A DNA stretch of 27,582 nucleotides from an uncultured Bacteroides sp. (GTDB lineage: Bacteria > Bacteroidota > Bacteroidia > Bacteroidales > Bacteroidaceae), in the NCBI GenBank assembly GCA_902492205.1, contig CABUKU010000035.1, positions 1 to 27,582 of the forward strand. Reading direction: 5' to 3'. Position 1 is the first letter of the stretch. Each line of letters starts with the position of its first letter. This document shows, piece by piece, positions 18,776-25,856 of the stretch. The position numbers and the translations under genes were made by a program. Below the pieces are notes generated by a model. It had not been told where the DNA came from and made no database searches. It saw nothing but the letters and a program-made list of their open reading frames with translations.

Positions 18776-19603
18776 CTAAGTATCCGATGTAGCAGAAGAG
18801 GTAGGGGTATACTTGTAGCGAAGATAAGCTTCCGTCAATTGGTTAGTCAAACGATAACGACGAGTAAATTTTAGAATTTTCTTTTTAAAGGAAAACATGC
18901 TTTTATTCATTTTTTCATAGTCTATCAAAACCCTATTGGGGAATATATCTGCTAAAACTTGTTTTTGCTCCACCTCAGCCTCCATTCGATTTGTAGCACC
19001 TACCCCCGGAGTATTATCGGATTGAGCGACTATTATTCCTATTGCTTTATATGAAACATTTTGTATAACCAAAACTTGCAAAAAGAATTTCCAGTCCGAT
19101 ACAATTCTCAGATTTTCATCATAAGGTGTTGTGAGCAATAGGGAAGTACGAATAAAAGAAGCTTGATGGCTCAATGTTCCCAAATAGAAAGTAGCAAAAC
19201 TGACAGATAAAGGAGGAAACCATTTTGAAGGAAATTTATCTACTCCTGAGACAATAATACCTGTCACTATATCAGCCGACAATCCATTGTTATAAACGTC
19301 TGCTATCACATTATTGCTATAAAACATGTCGCCTGAATTCATAAAGATGCAGTATTCGCCATTAGCTGCGGCAACGCCTTTATTCATTGCATGGTAAATG
19401 CCGTGATCTTTTTCTGATACCCAATAGCTCAACTGAGAAATATATTCCTTTATAACCTCTACACTCCCGTCAACAGACCCGCCATCAATAATAATAAATT
19501 CAAAATCTTTATTACTTTGATTTATAACGCTCTCAATGGTTCTTTTTAAGCTCTCACGATTATTGTAATTAATTGTAATTACAGACAATTTATACTTGCA
19601 CAT
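18776..19603 (-). CDS. Glycosyltransferase family 2 (WcaA-like, NSGD type)
   Basis: This is a GT2 transferase of 275 aa of the subgroup with SEKDHGIYHAMNKG followed by FMNSGDMF. In this subgroup NSGD replaces the standard DxD. The N-terminal VITINYNNRESLKRTIESV and IIIDGGSVDGS are also typical. It contributes one sugar of the repeat unit. It lies 17 bp after the flippase gene in the same operon and is followed by a 72-bp gap without a clear gene. Donor and linkage unknown. Confidence 0.92.
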   Translation of the reverse strand: MCKYKLSVITINYNNRESLKRTIESVINQSNKDFEFIIIDGGSVDGSVEVIKEYISQLSYWVSEKDHGIYHAMNKGVAAANGEYCIFMNSGDMFYSNNVIADVYNNGLSADIVTGIIVSGVDKFPSKWFPPLSVSFATFYLGTLSHQASFIRTSLLLTTPYDENLRIVSDWKFFLQVLVIQNVSYKAIGIIVAQSDNTPGVGATNRMEAEVEQKQVLADIFPNRVLIDYEKMNKSMFSFKKKILKFTRRYRLTNQLTEAYLRYKYTPTSSATSDT

Positions 19604-19620
19604 ACAAAAAATGATTAATG

Positions 19621-21180
19621 TTATTTGGAATTACATATAAATCCTGCCACTTTGCGGAATAACGAAAAACGTAAAAGAGTTTCTTTCATCCCCCAAGCAA
19701 TAAGCAACAAGAAACACAGATAAAGCAAAGCAAAAGGAATAACGGTGGCAGCTGAAAAAAACATCCAGTTCAAGAAACTGCTAAAGGGATTGATTGCCAG
19801 TTTTTTTAACAAAAAGAACATGATAATGAATGAAACTATAAAAGCGACATAATATCTGCCGACACCTTTCCAGTAAATCCATATAGATTGTTTCAGGCCT
19901 TGGGAAAATAAATAATAAGGTTTCCATAAGACAATAATAAAAAACGTACTTATTACTTTTCCAAGCAATATTCCGATAATGCCATAGTGAAAACTCAAAC
20001 TTATGGTGACAATGATATTGATAATTCCTTCCGCCCAAGCTGCCCATACATCCCCGTATAATCCATGAGCGGTATTGAAACTGTCAACCGCTCCACGAGA
20101 CTGGGCGATAAACACATTGATCAAAAACAGTATCAATACGGTTTGAGACAACACATATTCTTGTCCAAGCCACAGGGTAATGAAAGGCTCAAGCAAAAAA
20201 AAGAGTGAAAACACCATTATGCCGGCAAAATAATAACGAATAGACATCAATTCCCAGAATACCTGATTTATCCGTTCTTTATTGTTTTCGGCCACGAGAT
20301 TGCCAATGCTTGCCGTAGCACTGTCAAGAACAGTAGACGCTAACTGACCGAGTTTAGCTGTAATTAAAACATAATTACTATAATAAGCAACCATTTTTAA
20401 AGAGACAAAAACAAAGACGAAAATCTGATCTCCCTGCCCCAGCATAAAATCTTTTATTTTGTGGATAAAAATTTTGCGGGTATATGAATTAATTTCCGGA
20501 TATTCTTTCAGTAATTTTCCCCCCTGTTTTATATTGGCTTGTAACCATGGATATTCTTTGCGGATACGGGTATTCAATATGAAACTGTATATAATGCCAT
20601 AGAACAATTCAATACCAATCCATAAATAATAGCTTCTATAATAATATACTAAAATTATTTGTATAATGGTTTTTATCAGTATGCCTGTTTGATAGAAAGA
20701 AACAACGATATAATTCTTCTGATCTGCTGTTAATAAGGTCTGTTTATAATTACAAAAATAACTGATTAACGAAGAAGACAAGTAAGAATAGAAAGCGAAA
20801 AAGATTACAGATAAATCAATAGTCGCATTCTTGAAAATAAGGGGAATAAAGCAACTGAAAACAACACCTGTCGCTAATACTATAAAACCTATTCGTCTAT
20901 ACAGATATCCAAAAGCAGAAATCAGCTTTTTTATCTTTTGATGATTGTCATTTTGTAAAGGAGCATATAACAAAAAGGCGATAGCACTGCTAACACCCAG
21001 TTCCGCTAAGTTTAGAAAGCCTAATATGTTAGTCAGTGTTCCTGTAAGTCCGACAAAGTCATCTCCCAAATATTGCAAGAACAGCCGTCTTGAGAAGAAG
21101 ACAATAATTAAACTAAGTAAATAAAAGATAAGAGCTACCTTAGCGTTTTTTATGCTTTTACTTGTACGCGATTCTCCCAT
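19621..21180 (-). CDS. Wzx-like polysaccharide flippase
   Basis: This is a 519-aa MOP-superfamily transporter with about 12-14 membrane helices, of the polysaccharide export (RfbX/Wzx) type. It would flip the undecaprenyl-PP-linked repeat unit across the inner membrane for the Wzy polymerase at 13346-14416. Features include the N-terminal FFSRRLFLQYLGDDFVGLTG segment and LNLAELGVSSAIAF, a usual Wzx block in Bacteroides. It begins 3 bp after the stop of the 113-aa leader gene, so the two are surely on one transcript. Confidence 0.93.
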   Translation of the reverse strand: MGESRTSKSIKNAKVALIFYLLSLIIVFFSRRLFLQYLGDDFVGLTGTLTNILGFLNLAELGVSSAIAFLLYAPLQNDNHQKIKKLISAFGYLYRRIGFIVLATGVVFSCFIPLIFKNATIDLSVIFFAFYSYLSSSLISYFCNYKQTLLTADQKNYIVVSFYQTGILIKTIIQIILVYYYRSYYLWIGIELFYGIIYSFILNTRIRKEYPWLQANIKQGGKLLKEYPEINSYTRKIFIHKIKDFMLGQGDQIFVFVFVSLKMVAYYSNYVLITAKLGQLASTVLDSATASIGNLVAENNKERINQVFWELMSIRYYFAGIMVFSLFFLLEPFITLWLGQEYVLSQTVLILFLINVFIAQSRGAVDSFNTAHGLYGDVWAAWAEGIINIIVTISLSFHYGIIGILLGKVISTFFIIVLWKPYYLFSQGLKQSIWIYWKGVGRYYVAFIVSFIIMFFLLKKLAINPFSSFLNWMFFSAATVIPFALLYLCFLLLIAWGMKETLLRFSLFRKVAGFICNSK

Positions 21181-21183
21181 CTC

Positions 21184-21525
21184 TTACTTCCTTTCTCCCT
21201 TAAAAAACACTTTCTTCACCTCAATCATCTTCCCACTCTTTTCATCCTTCCTCCCAACAACCAGCACATTTCCCTCACTCACAGTTCTTTCCACCATCCC
21301 GCTGAGACAGGAGAGATCACACTCCCATCCATTCGTTCGACTTAGAAAAGACAGAATCTCTATGTAATGCTCCAAATTATGGCTGTGCCCGTGAAGCACG
21401 TTCGAAGTCGTGTTATCCGAATGATCCAGTTCGCAACTGATGGCGCGGATCGACCATTTTATCTGCTTCTTGAAGAATAATGCCAATTGTTCCAATGCTT
21501 TATGCTGTGTTACCACCTTATTCAT
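21184..21525 (-). CDS. Unrecognised 113-aa protein, first gene of the polysaccharide operon
   Basis: I do not recognise this family. From the start at 21525 (MNKVVTQHKALEQLALFFKK) it encodes 113 residues with a helical N-terminal half rich in His, Leu and Lys. A central HGHSHNLEHYIEIL segment is followed by a strand-rich C-terminus (EGNVLVVGRKDEKSGKMIEV). No signal peptide or membrane helix is seen. The open frame extends to 21696, but that longer form would overlap the divergent VapE gene. The stop lies 3 bp before the flippase start, which strongly suggests a real co-transcribed gene. Its place is where upxY/upxZ regulators stand in other Bacteroides capsule operons, so a regulatory role is conceivable but unsupported by motifs. 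Confidence 0.6.
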   Translation of the reverse strand: MNKVVTQHKALEQLALFFKKQIKWSIRAISCELDHSDNTTSNVLHGHSHNLEHYIEILSFLSRTNGWECDLSCLSGMVERTVSEGNVLVVGRKDEKSGKMIEVKKVFFKGERK

Positions 21526-21646
21526 TTTATGCGTATTGTGAATTAATTTGATACTCTTGTTACTCAATTCGGTAGCAAAGTATAATTTGTGTTTGTCTAC
21601 TTTTGTGCTCGCCAACGAATGGCAAGTATTAACTAAATTATTTAAC
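21526..21646. promoter_or_regulatory. Divergent intergenic control region
   Basis: This 121-bp AT-rich gap separates the divergent polysaccharide operon and the VapE gene and must hold promoters for both. On the plus strand TACTTTTG at 21598-21605 matches the -7 box TAnnTTTG exactly, and TATAATTTG at 21581-21589 is a near match, but neither has a good -33 TTTG at the usual distance. On the minus strand the overlapping sequence reads TATACTTTG (one base too long). No inverted repeats like those of invertible capsule promoters were found. Confidence 0.4.
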
Positions 21647-23740
21647 ATGGAAGAAACAAATTCCAAAGATTCATGCTCTTTTTTCAAGAGCAACAAGGAT
21701 GCGAATCCTGTAATTATCTCGACGAAACAGATTTACGATCTTCTTGTATCCGAGCGTTTCAAGGAAAGCACCGAAAAGTATCGCTACTTTCTCTCACAGG
21801 GATTTATGAAAGAAGCCCGGAGTGTCAAGGATATTTCCGCCTGCATCACTTTCTCCGCCATTTGGGAAGGAGGTCATGCCAAGAAGAATATGGTGACATA
21901 TAACGGCGGACAAATGGCCGACTTCGACCATCTTCCTGCCACCGAGATTCCTGCATTGATGAAGCTGCTCGCTGCCGATCCTTATGTTTTCATTGCTCAC
22001 CCCACCATCTCCGGTGAAGGTATTCACATCTTCTGCCACACGGACGTGACCGATGTGCGCTTTCATAAATTTGCCTATACCGTGGTGAACGAATATTTCG
22101 CCCGCCTGTTGGGGAAAGGCTACGATTCGCAATGCAAGGATTGCACCCGTCCCGCCTATCTTTGTTATGCTCCCGATGCCCTTTTTCATCCCGATGCACA
22201 GGTGATGCACATCGACACTGCGAAGGAAACTGTAAAAGAGACAAAGAAAGCTGCCGGACGTTCCCGCAAAGTACATCACACCACTGTCGAAGCTGTTTCA
22301 CAAGCTGTTGCCCTCGAATTGCAGCAACAAGGCAAAGAGTATGTCGAGGGACGTTACAACGAATATGTGTCCTCTGCTTTCTACCTGATGAACTCTTACG
22401 GTGTTCCTCAAGAAGATACCTTGCAATGGGCTGCCGGTGAGTTCCCCGATTATGATGCCGCCGGGTTGGGAAGCATCGTGCAATCCGTTTATCAAAATAC
22501 GGACGAGCATGGCAAACGGAGACTTCCTTCCGGAAAAAAAGAGGCTTTCAACTATGCCGGCATGGAAGAACTGGAACAGTTTATTGCCACACAAGCAAGC
22601 ATCCGCAACAACGTTATCCTTGCACGCAGGGAAATCTGCTGGACGGACAGCGAGACGTTTTCCGACCTCTCGGACTCTGATGAAAACACCCTTTGGCTGC
22701 GTGCCAAGAAAGCCGGGCTGCACTCTCCGCAAAACACGTTTCGCAGTATATTGCGTTCCGAGTTTGTGCCGGATTTCAATCCTTTCATTCATTATTTCGA
22801 TTCCCTTCCGCCGTGGGACGGGACAACCGATTATATCGGCCGCGTGTCAGCCATGATTCACACTTCCGCGCCCGGCTTCAACAACCACTTCCGCAAATGG
22901 ATGGTGGCATTTGTTGCCGGACTGCTCAATCCCGAGGTGGTGAATCAGGTTATCCTCACCTTTATCGGGCAACAAGGGATTTATAAAACCACCTTTTTCA
23001 ACAAATTGCTTCCACCCGATCTGCAACGTTACTTCTATACGAAAATAAACAGCGGTGTCATTACGAAAGACGATAAACTCGTACTTTCCGAATATGCCCT
23101 TGTCTGCATCGAAGAAATAGACGCCATGAAGCAATCCGAGCTGAACCAACTGAAAGCAATGACTACCATGAAAGCCACGCACGAGCGTGCCGCTTTCGAG
23201 CGAAACAAAACCTGCCGTCCGCATGTAGCCTCGTTTTGTGCCACGGGCAACAACCGTTTCTTTCTCAACGATGATACGGGAAACCGCCGTTGGTATCCCG
23301 TTCAGGTAGACGGGATTGATAATCCTTATACTACGGAAATTCCCTACGGGGAATTATATGCCCAAGCCTTATCCCTTTATCGGAGCGGATTTAAATATTG
23401 GTATACCGACAAAGAAATCACCGAACTGAACAAGCACAACAAAGAGTTCGAAGCCCCCAATATCGAGGAGGAACTTATTTGCAGCCATCTTCGTCTGCCG
23501 AAGCAGGGTGAAGCAGGGATTTTCATGTCTACTGCCGAGATAATGGCTCTTATAGGGATTGCCATCAAATATAACTTGTCGAAGACAAAAATCAATAATG
23601 CGATGGACAAAATAGGTTTTGAACGGATACGGACAATGAACAGCCGTGGTTTCCAAGTTGTCCAACTCACTCCCGAAGAAAGATTGGGGAGGAGTGGGTA
23701 TAGGGTGAATGATGCTGATAATCAAAGTCTTCCATTCTAA
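21647..23740 (+). CDS. VirE N-terminal/VapE-type helicase-primase-like protein (BT4734/BF3469 family)
   Basis: This 697-aa protein has the architecture of the Bacteroides BT4734/BF3469 family. An N-terminal VirE-N domain (about 15-190) includes YNGGQMADFDHL and HPTISGEGIHIF, which resembles the primase-polymerase fold of mobile elements. A middle helical region (SYGVPQEDTLQWAAGEF) follows, then a VapE P-loop ATPase with Walker A GQQGIYKTT and Walker B-like VCIEEIDAM. The C-terminal motif is ATGNNRFFLNDDTGNRRW. VapE relatives serve replication in phage satellites, and the cellular role here is unknown. The start at 21647 is chosen over 21548 because only then does family-like sequence begin. 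Synonymous positions are richer in G and C than in the capsule genes, which suggests a different origin. Confidence 0.87.
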   Translation: MEETNSKDSCSFFKSNKDANPVIISTKQIYDLLVSERFKESTEKYRYFLSQGFMKEARSVKDISACITFSAIWEGGHAKKNMVTYNGGQMADFDHLPATEIPALMKLLAADPYVFIAHPTISGEGIHIFCHTDVTDVRFHKFAYTVVNEYFARLLGKGYDSQCKDCTRPAYLCYAPDALFHPDAQVMHIDTAKETVKETKKAAGRSRKVHHTTVEAVSQAVALELQQQGKEYVEGRYNEYVSSAFYLMNSYGVPQEDTLQWAAGEFPDYDAAGLGSIVQSVYQNTDEHGKRRLPSGKKEAFNYAGMEELEQFIATQASIRNNVILARREICWTDSETFSDLSDSDENTLWLRAKKAGLHSPQNTFRSILRSEFVPDFNPFIHYFDSLPPWDGTTDYIGRVSAMIHTSAPGFNNHFRKWMVAFVAGLLNPEVVNQVILTFIGQQGIYKTTFFNKLLPPDLQRYFYTKINSGVITKDDKLVLSEYALVCIEEIDAMKQSELNQLKAMTTMKATHERAAFERNKTCRPHVASFCATGNNRFFLNDDTGNRRWYPVQVDGIDNPYTTEIPYGELYAQALSLYRSGFKYWYTDKEITELNKHNKEFEAPNIEEELICSHLRLPKQGEAGIFMSTAEIMALIGIAIKYNLSKTKINNAMDKIGFERIRTMNSRGFQVVQLTPEERLGRSGYRVNDADNQSLPF

Positions 23741-23743
23741 TCC

Positions 23744-23887
23744 ATGACAAAATGACAAAAATGACAGGGTTTTCTACTACTATATATGCAATATATTATT
23801 AATTATAAATGTTGATGATATATATTATATTTATATTATACCTATATATAGTTTATAGGAAATGCTGTCATATTTGTCATTTGTCAT
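23744..23887. repeat. Inverted pair of triple TGACA-repeat arms around an AT-rich core
   Basis: The left arm (23744-23767) holds three TGACA units spaced 8 and 9 bp. The right arm (23865-23887) holds the same three units in inverse orientation, spaced 7 and 9 bp. The arms match except for one inserted A and one A/T change. The 97 bp between them is almost entirely A and T with short TATATA runs. The block begins 3 bp after the VapE stop codon. It looks like iterons or a two-sided operator beside an unwinding element; function is inferred. Confidence 0.75.
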
Positions 23888-23899
23888 GCTTTTCTCTTT

Positions 23900-23961
23900 C
23901 AAAGCCCCTGTGCTTTACTTCCGAAGCATAGCTGCTTCGAAGCCAAAGCACGGCGGCTTTG
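23900..23961. terminator. Long compound hairpin between convergent genes, likely bidirectional terminator
   Basis: Three nested stems are visible: 23900-23906 with 23955-23961 (CAAAGCC/GGCTTTG), 23910-23916 with 23945-23951 (GTGCTTT/AAAGCAC), and 23922-23927 with 23934-23939 (CGAAGC/GCTTCG) around a 6-nt loop. It lies between the VapE gene (plus) and the KilA-N gene (minus). No clean T-tract follows on either side, so termination is likely but not certain. Confidence 0.55.
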
Positions 23962-23975
23962 TTATGGAAATAAGG

Positions 23976-24779
23976 CTATTTCAAAAGTTTCTTATTCTTG
24001 ATATTTTCTAAAACGCTCATCTGCTGTATGGCGATTTGGTTCAATTTAATGAGTCTGTCTTTTTGCAATACTCCCTCATTGATAAATACTGCATTCAAAT
24101 TCTCCATATTGGATAAACAGATAAGTTCATTAATGGAAGCATAATCACGAATATTCCCTTTTAAGTCGGGATGTGCATTGCGCCATTGAAGTGCTGTCAT
24201 GCCAAACATAGCTACATTGAGAACATCAGCTTCGCTGGCATAAATCACGGAAGCTTGTTGCGGAGTGATTTCCAATGGAATGAGATGTTGTTTGATTGCA
24301 TCCGTATGAATTTGATAGTTGATTCTTGATAATTCACGTTTGGCAGACCAGCCGAGTTGAGCTTGTTCTTGCTCTTTGAGCCGTTGGAATTCTTTCAATA
24401 AATATAGCTTGAACTGTGGGGACACCCAAGATGCAAATTCAAAAGCGATGTCTTTGTGTGCATAGGTTCCACCGTATCTTCCTGCCTTGGCTATAATACC
24501 TCTTGAATTAGTCTTTTCAACCCATTGTTTTACGGAGAGAATAAATCTATTAAGTCCCGCTTCATTTTTAATTCCCTCGAATTCGGGGGAATTAAAATGA
24601 GGATTATACATTTCTTCCCATATTCCGATAAATTCAATCGTATTTTTATTACGTAACCATTTCTCAATGAGAGATAATCCATTCTCGATACTTCTCACCA
24701 TGTCAGTGAGTGAAATATAATCTTTGTCGTCAAATGTGATAATAGTTATATCTGTATCTTGTACTGTTATTTTTGCCAT
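23976..24779 (-). CDS. KilA-N domain protein
   Basis: This 267-aa protein has a KilA-N domain over about residues 8-135. It contains ISLTDMVRSIENG, NRFILSVKQWVEKTNSRGI and RYGGTYAHKDIAFEFASWVS followed by QFKLYLLKEFQRLKEQE. KilA-N is a DNA-binding domain common in phage and large DNA virus proteins, typically anti-repressor-like or regulatory. The C-terminal half (about 140-267) is helical and of unknown function, with IPLEITPQQASVIYASEADVLNVAMFG. It is transcribed opposite to the VapE gene and probably from its own promoter. A role in controlling the surrounding phage-like cassette is plausible but inferred. Confidence 0.88.
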   Translation of the reverse strand: MAKITVQDTDITIITFDDKDYISLTDMVRSIENGLSLIEKWLRNKNTIEFIGIWEEMYNPHFNSPEFEGIKNEAGLNRFILSVKQWVEKTNSRGIIAKAGRYGGTYAHKDIAFEFASWVSPQFKLYLLKEFQRLKEQEQAQLGWSAKRELSRINYQIHTDAIKQHLIPLEITPQQASVIYASEADVLNVAMFGMTALQWRNAHPDLKGNIRDYASINELICLSNMENLNAVFINEGVLQKDRLIKLNQIAIQQMSVLENIKNKKLLK

Positions 24780-24795
24780 ATTCCGATTTTTCAGG

Positions 24796-24827
24796 TAAAG
24801 ATAGGGCTATATTACGAAATAAAGAAA
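24796..24827 (-). promoter_or_regulatory. Predicted promoter of the KilA-N gene
   Basis: On the minus strand TATCTTTA (24796-24803) matches seven of eight positions of the -7 element counting wobble. TTTC at 24824-24827 sits at a 20-bp spacing as a partial -33 box. The 12-mer AGCCCTATCTTT here is identical to that in the HU-like gene promoter. Confidence 0.35.
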
Positions 24828-24851
24828 GAAATAAATCTTTTACTCCGAATT

Positions 24852-25082
24852 TCAATCAAACGGTTCTCCCAAATGATGAACGATAATCTTCACCTCACGT
24901 GCCGTGTAGGTTCTCATCAAAGGGGAGTAATACCCTTTCTCCAGTTCCTCCATTAACGGAGTGCAACCTATAATCCACCTTCGGAGTTTCCTCACCGCTA
25001 TGGCACGCCTCAATGTGGGGAAATACATCCCCGCCAACTCCGATTTGCTGTAACACCTCACTGTAAATGCTTTATTTTCCAT
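24852..25082 (-). CDS. DUF4248 family protein
   Basis: This 76-aa basic protein belongs to DUF4248, a Bacteroidetes family of unknown function regularly found next to the VapE, HU-like and amidase genes beside capsule loci. It shows the family core YSKSELAGMYFPTLRRAIAVRK, which looks like a small helix-turn-helix, then WIIGCTPLMEELEKGYYSP and a C-terminal helix starting YTAREVKIIVHHLG. The size and charge suggest a DNA-binding regulator, but this has not been shown for the family. It faces away from the HU-like gene across a 188-bp gap. Confidence 0.85.
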   Translation of the reverse strand: MENKAFTVRCYSKSELAGMYFPTLRRAIAVRKLRRWIIGCTPLMEELEKGYYSPLMRTYTAREVKIIVHHLGEPFD

Positions 25083-25106
25083 TTTCGTATATTCGTTTTT
25101 ATCCTT

Positions 25107-25138
25107 TAAATATACTCATTTTGAACGGAACAGGCAAG
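25107..25138 (-). promoter_or_regulatory. Predicted promoter of the DUF4248 gene
   Basis: On the minus strand TATATTTA (25107-25114) is one base off the -7 consensus. CTTG (25135-25138), one base off the -33 TTTG, sits at a 20-bp spacing. The -7 box is 24 bp before the start codon. Confidence 0.35.
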
Positions 25139-25183
25139 TAAATGATTGATTGTTTTATTACAAAACCATAGGCGGTCACAGCG

Positions 25184-25215
25184 TTAAAGCGTCCTTTCCC
25201 AAAGCCCTATCTTTG
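25184..25215 (+). promoter_or_regulatory. Predicted promoter of the HU-smalltalk-amidase operon
   Basis: TATCTTTG at 25208-25215 is an exact TAnnTTTG -7 box. The -33 position near 25184 has only a weak match (GTTA). The 5' untranslated leader would be about 50 nt and ends in the repeated ATG-proximal sequence at 25252-25276. Confidence 0.5.
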
Positions 25216-25251
25216 CACAAGTAATCGATTACAGAGAGTATTAATCATTAA

Positions 25252-25276
25252 TCACTAAACACTAAAAATCATGTCA
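25252..25276 (+). repeat. Duplicated translation-start leader, copy 1 (HU-like gene)
   Basis: A 25-nt sequence running from TCACTAAACACTAAAAATC into ATGTCA is identical to positions 25727-25751 before the smalltalk gene. It has no Shine-Dalgarno site; the A-rich stretch just before ATG is the kind of initiation signal Bacteroides uses. Confidence 0.85.
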
Positions 25277-25696
25277 CAATCTTACATCATTGTCGGTAGA
25301 AAGAATCCGCAGAATCCGGAAGCTCCCAAAAAGTTCTATGCCCAGTCGCGCAGCATGAAAAAGGTCACTGTCAAAGAAATCTGCAAACGTGTTTCTGAAC
25401 GTTCCTCTTATTCGCGCGGAGAACTGGAAGGTGCCATCGGCGAGTTCCTGATTGAAATCCAGAATGTACTCGAAGAAGGCAATATTGCCCAAATGGGTGA
25501 TTTGGGAAACTTCCGTCTCGTCATTAGCAAGTCTTATCCTGCCGTCAATGCCGCTGATTTCAATACTTCCTTAATCGGTGCAAGCCGTGTCAGTTTCTAT
25601 GCCGGTACAGAGCTTCGCGATCTTTGCAAGAGAATGAAATATGCTCTTTACAAGAAAGACGAAGCCAAAAGCGCGGAAGAGAAACCTGCGGAATAG
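25271..25696 (+). CDS. HU-like DNA-binding protein with extended C-terminus
   Basis: This 141-aa protein is longer than classical HU (about 90 aa). Residues about 1-25 form a Bacteroidetes-type N-terminal extension (YIIVGRKNPQNPEAPKKFYA). Then come the HU helices (TVKEICKRVSERSSYSRGELEGAIGEFL) and a strand region with MGDLGNFRLVISKSYPAVNAADF. The end is acidic and lysine-rich (KKDEAKSAEEKPAE). The family binds DNA as a dimer, probably acting as an architectural factor. It heads the operon with the smalltalk peptide, amidase and 66-aa genes and has its own promoter. A role in packaging or regulating the cassette is inferred from position. Confidence 0.9.
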   Translation: MSQSYIIVGRKNPQNPEAPKKFYAQSRSMKKVTVKEICKRVSERSSYSRGELEGAIGEFLIEIQNVLEEGNIAQMGDLGNFRLVISKSYPAVNAADFNTSLIGASRVSFYAGTELRDLCKRMKYALYKKDEAKSAEEKPAE

Positions 25697-25726
25697 TCTT
25701 GCATTTACTAATCACTTATCACTAAT

Positions 25727-25751
25727 TCACTAAACACTAAAAATCATGTCA
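25727..25751 (+). repeat. Duplicated translation-start leader, copy 2 (smalltalk gene)
   Basis: This is the second exact copy of the 25-nt leader found at 25252-25276, again ending in ATGTCA. Just upstream it is preceded by further near-copies of the ATCACTTATCACTAA type. Confidence 0.85.
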
Positions 25752-25856
25752 ACATCAACAGAAAAGAAATCCGTTTGGAGCGTAATCATCAAAGTAATCA
25801 TCGCAGTAGCCACTACCGTAGCAGGTGCTATCGGCATAACCTCTTGTGTGGGATGA
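25746..25856 (+). CDS. Smalltalk-type small membrane/lipoprotein peptide
   Basis: A 36-aa protein read from ATG at 25746 to TGA at 25854-25856. It has a short polar basic start (MSTSTEKKSVW), one hydrophobic segment (about residues 10-31, rich in Val, Ile and Ala), and ends ITSCVG. Its size, sequence and place between the HU-like and amidase genes match the smalltalk family of Bacteroides. ITSC fits a lipobox, so signal peptidase II could release a three-residue lipidated end (Cys-Val-Gly) and leave the hydrophobic part as a free signal peptide; alternatively it stays as a single-span membrane peptide. Function unknown. Its stop overlaps the amidase start as ATGA. Confidence 0.85.
   Translation: MSTSTEKKSVWSVIIKVIIAVATTVAGAIGITSCVG

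Noticed and set aside
21548..21646. Upstream extension of the VapE gene to an ATG at 21548
   Set aside because: The additional 33 residues show no family-like sequence and would cover the likely promoter; the start at 21647 fits better.
21526..21646. Invertible promoter of the Bacteroides capsule type
   Set aside because: No pair of inverted repeats flanks a promoter here, so there is no sequence support for phase inversion.
22298..22792. Minus-strand open frame of 164 codons inside the VapE gene
   Set aside because: It lies wholly within the VapE P-loop protein gene, which has clear family motifs in its own frame. No promoter or motif supports the antisense frame.
23768..23864. Possible tRNA or ncRNA gene in the AT-rich core
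   Set aside because: The segment is almost only A and T, with no cloverleaf or conserved RNA pattern.
25252..25751. CRISPR array suggested by the repeated 25-mer
   Set aside because: There are only two copies, 475 bp apart, each directly before a start codon, with a coding gene between them.
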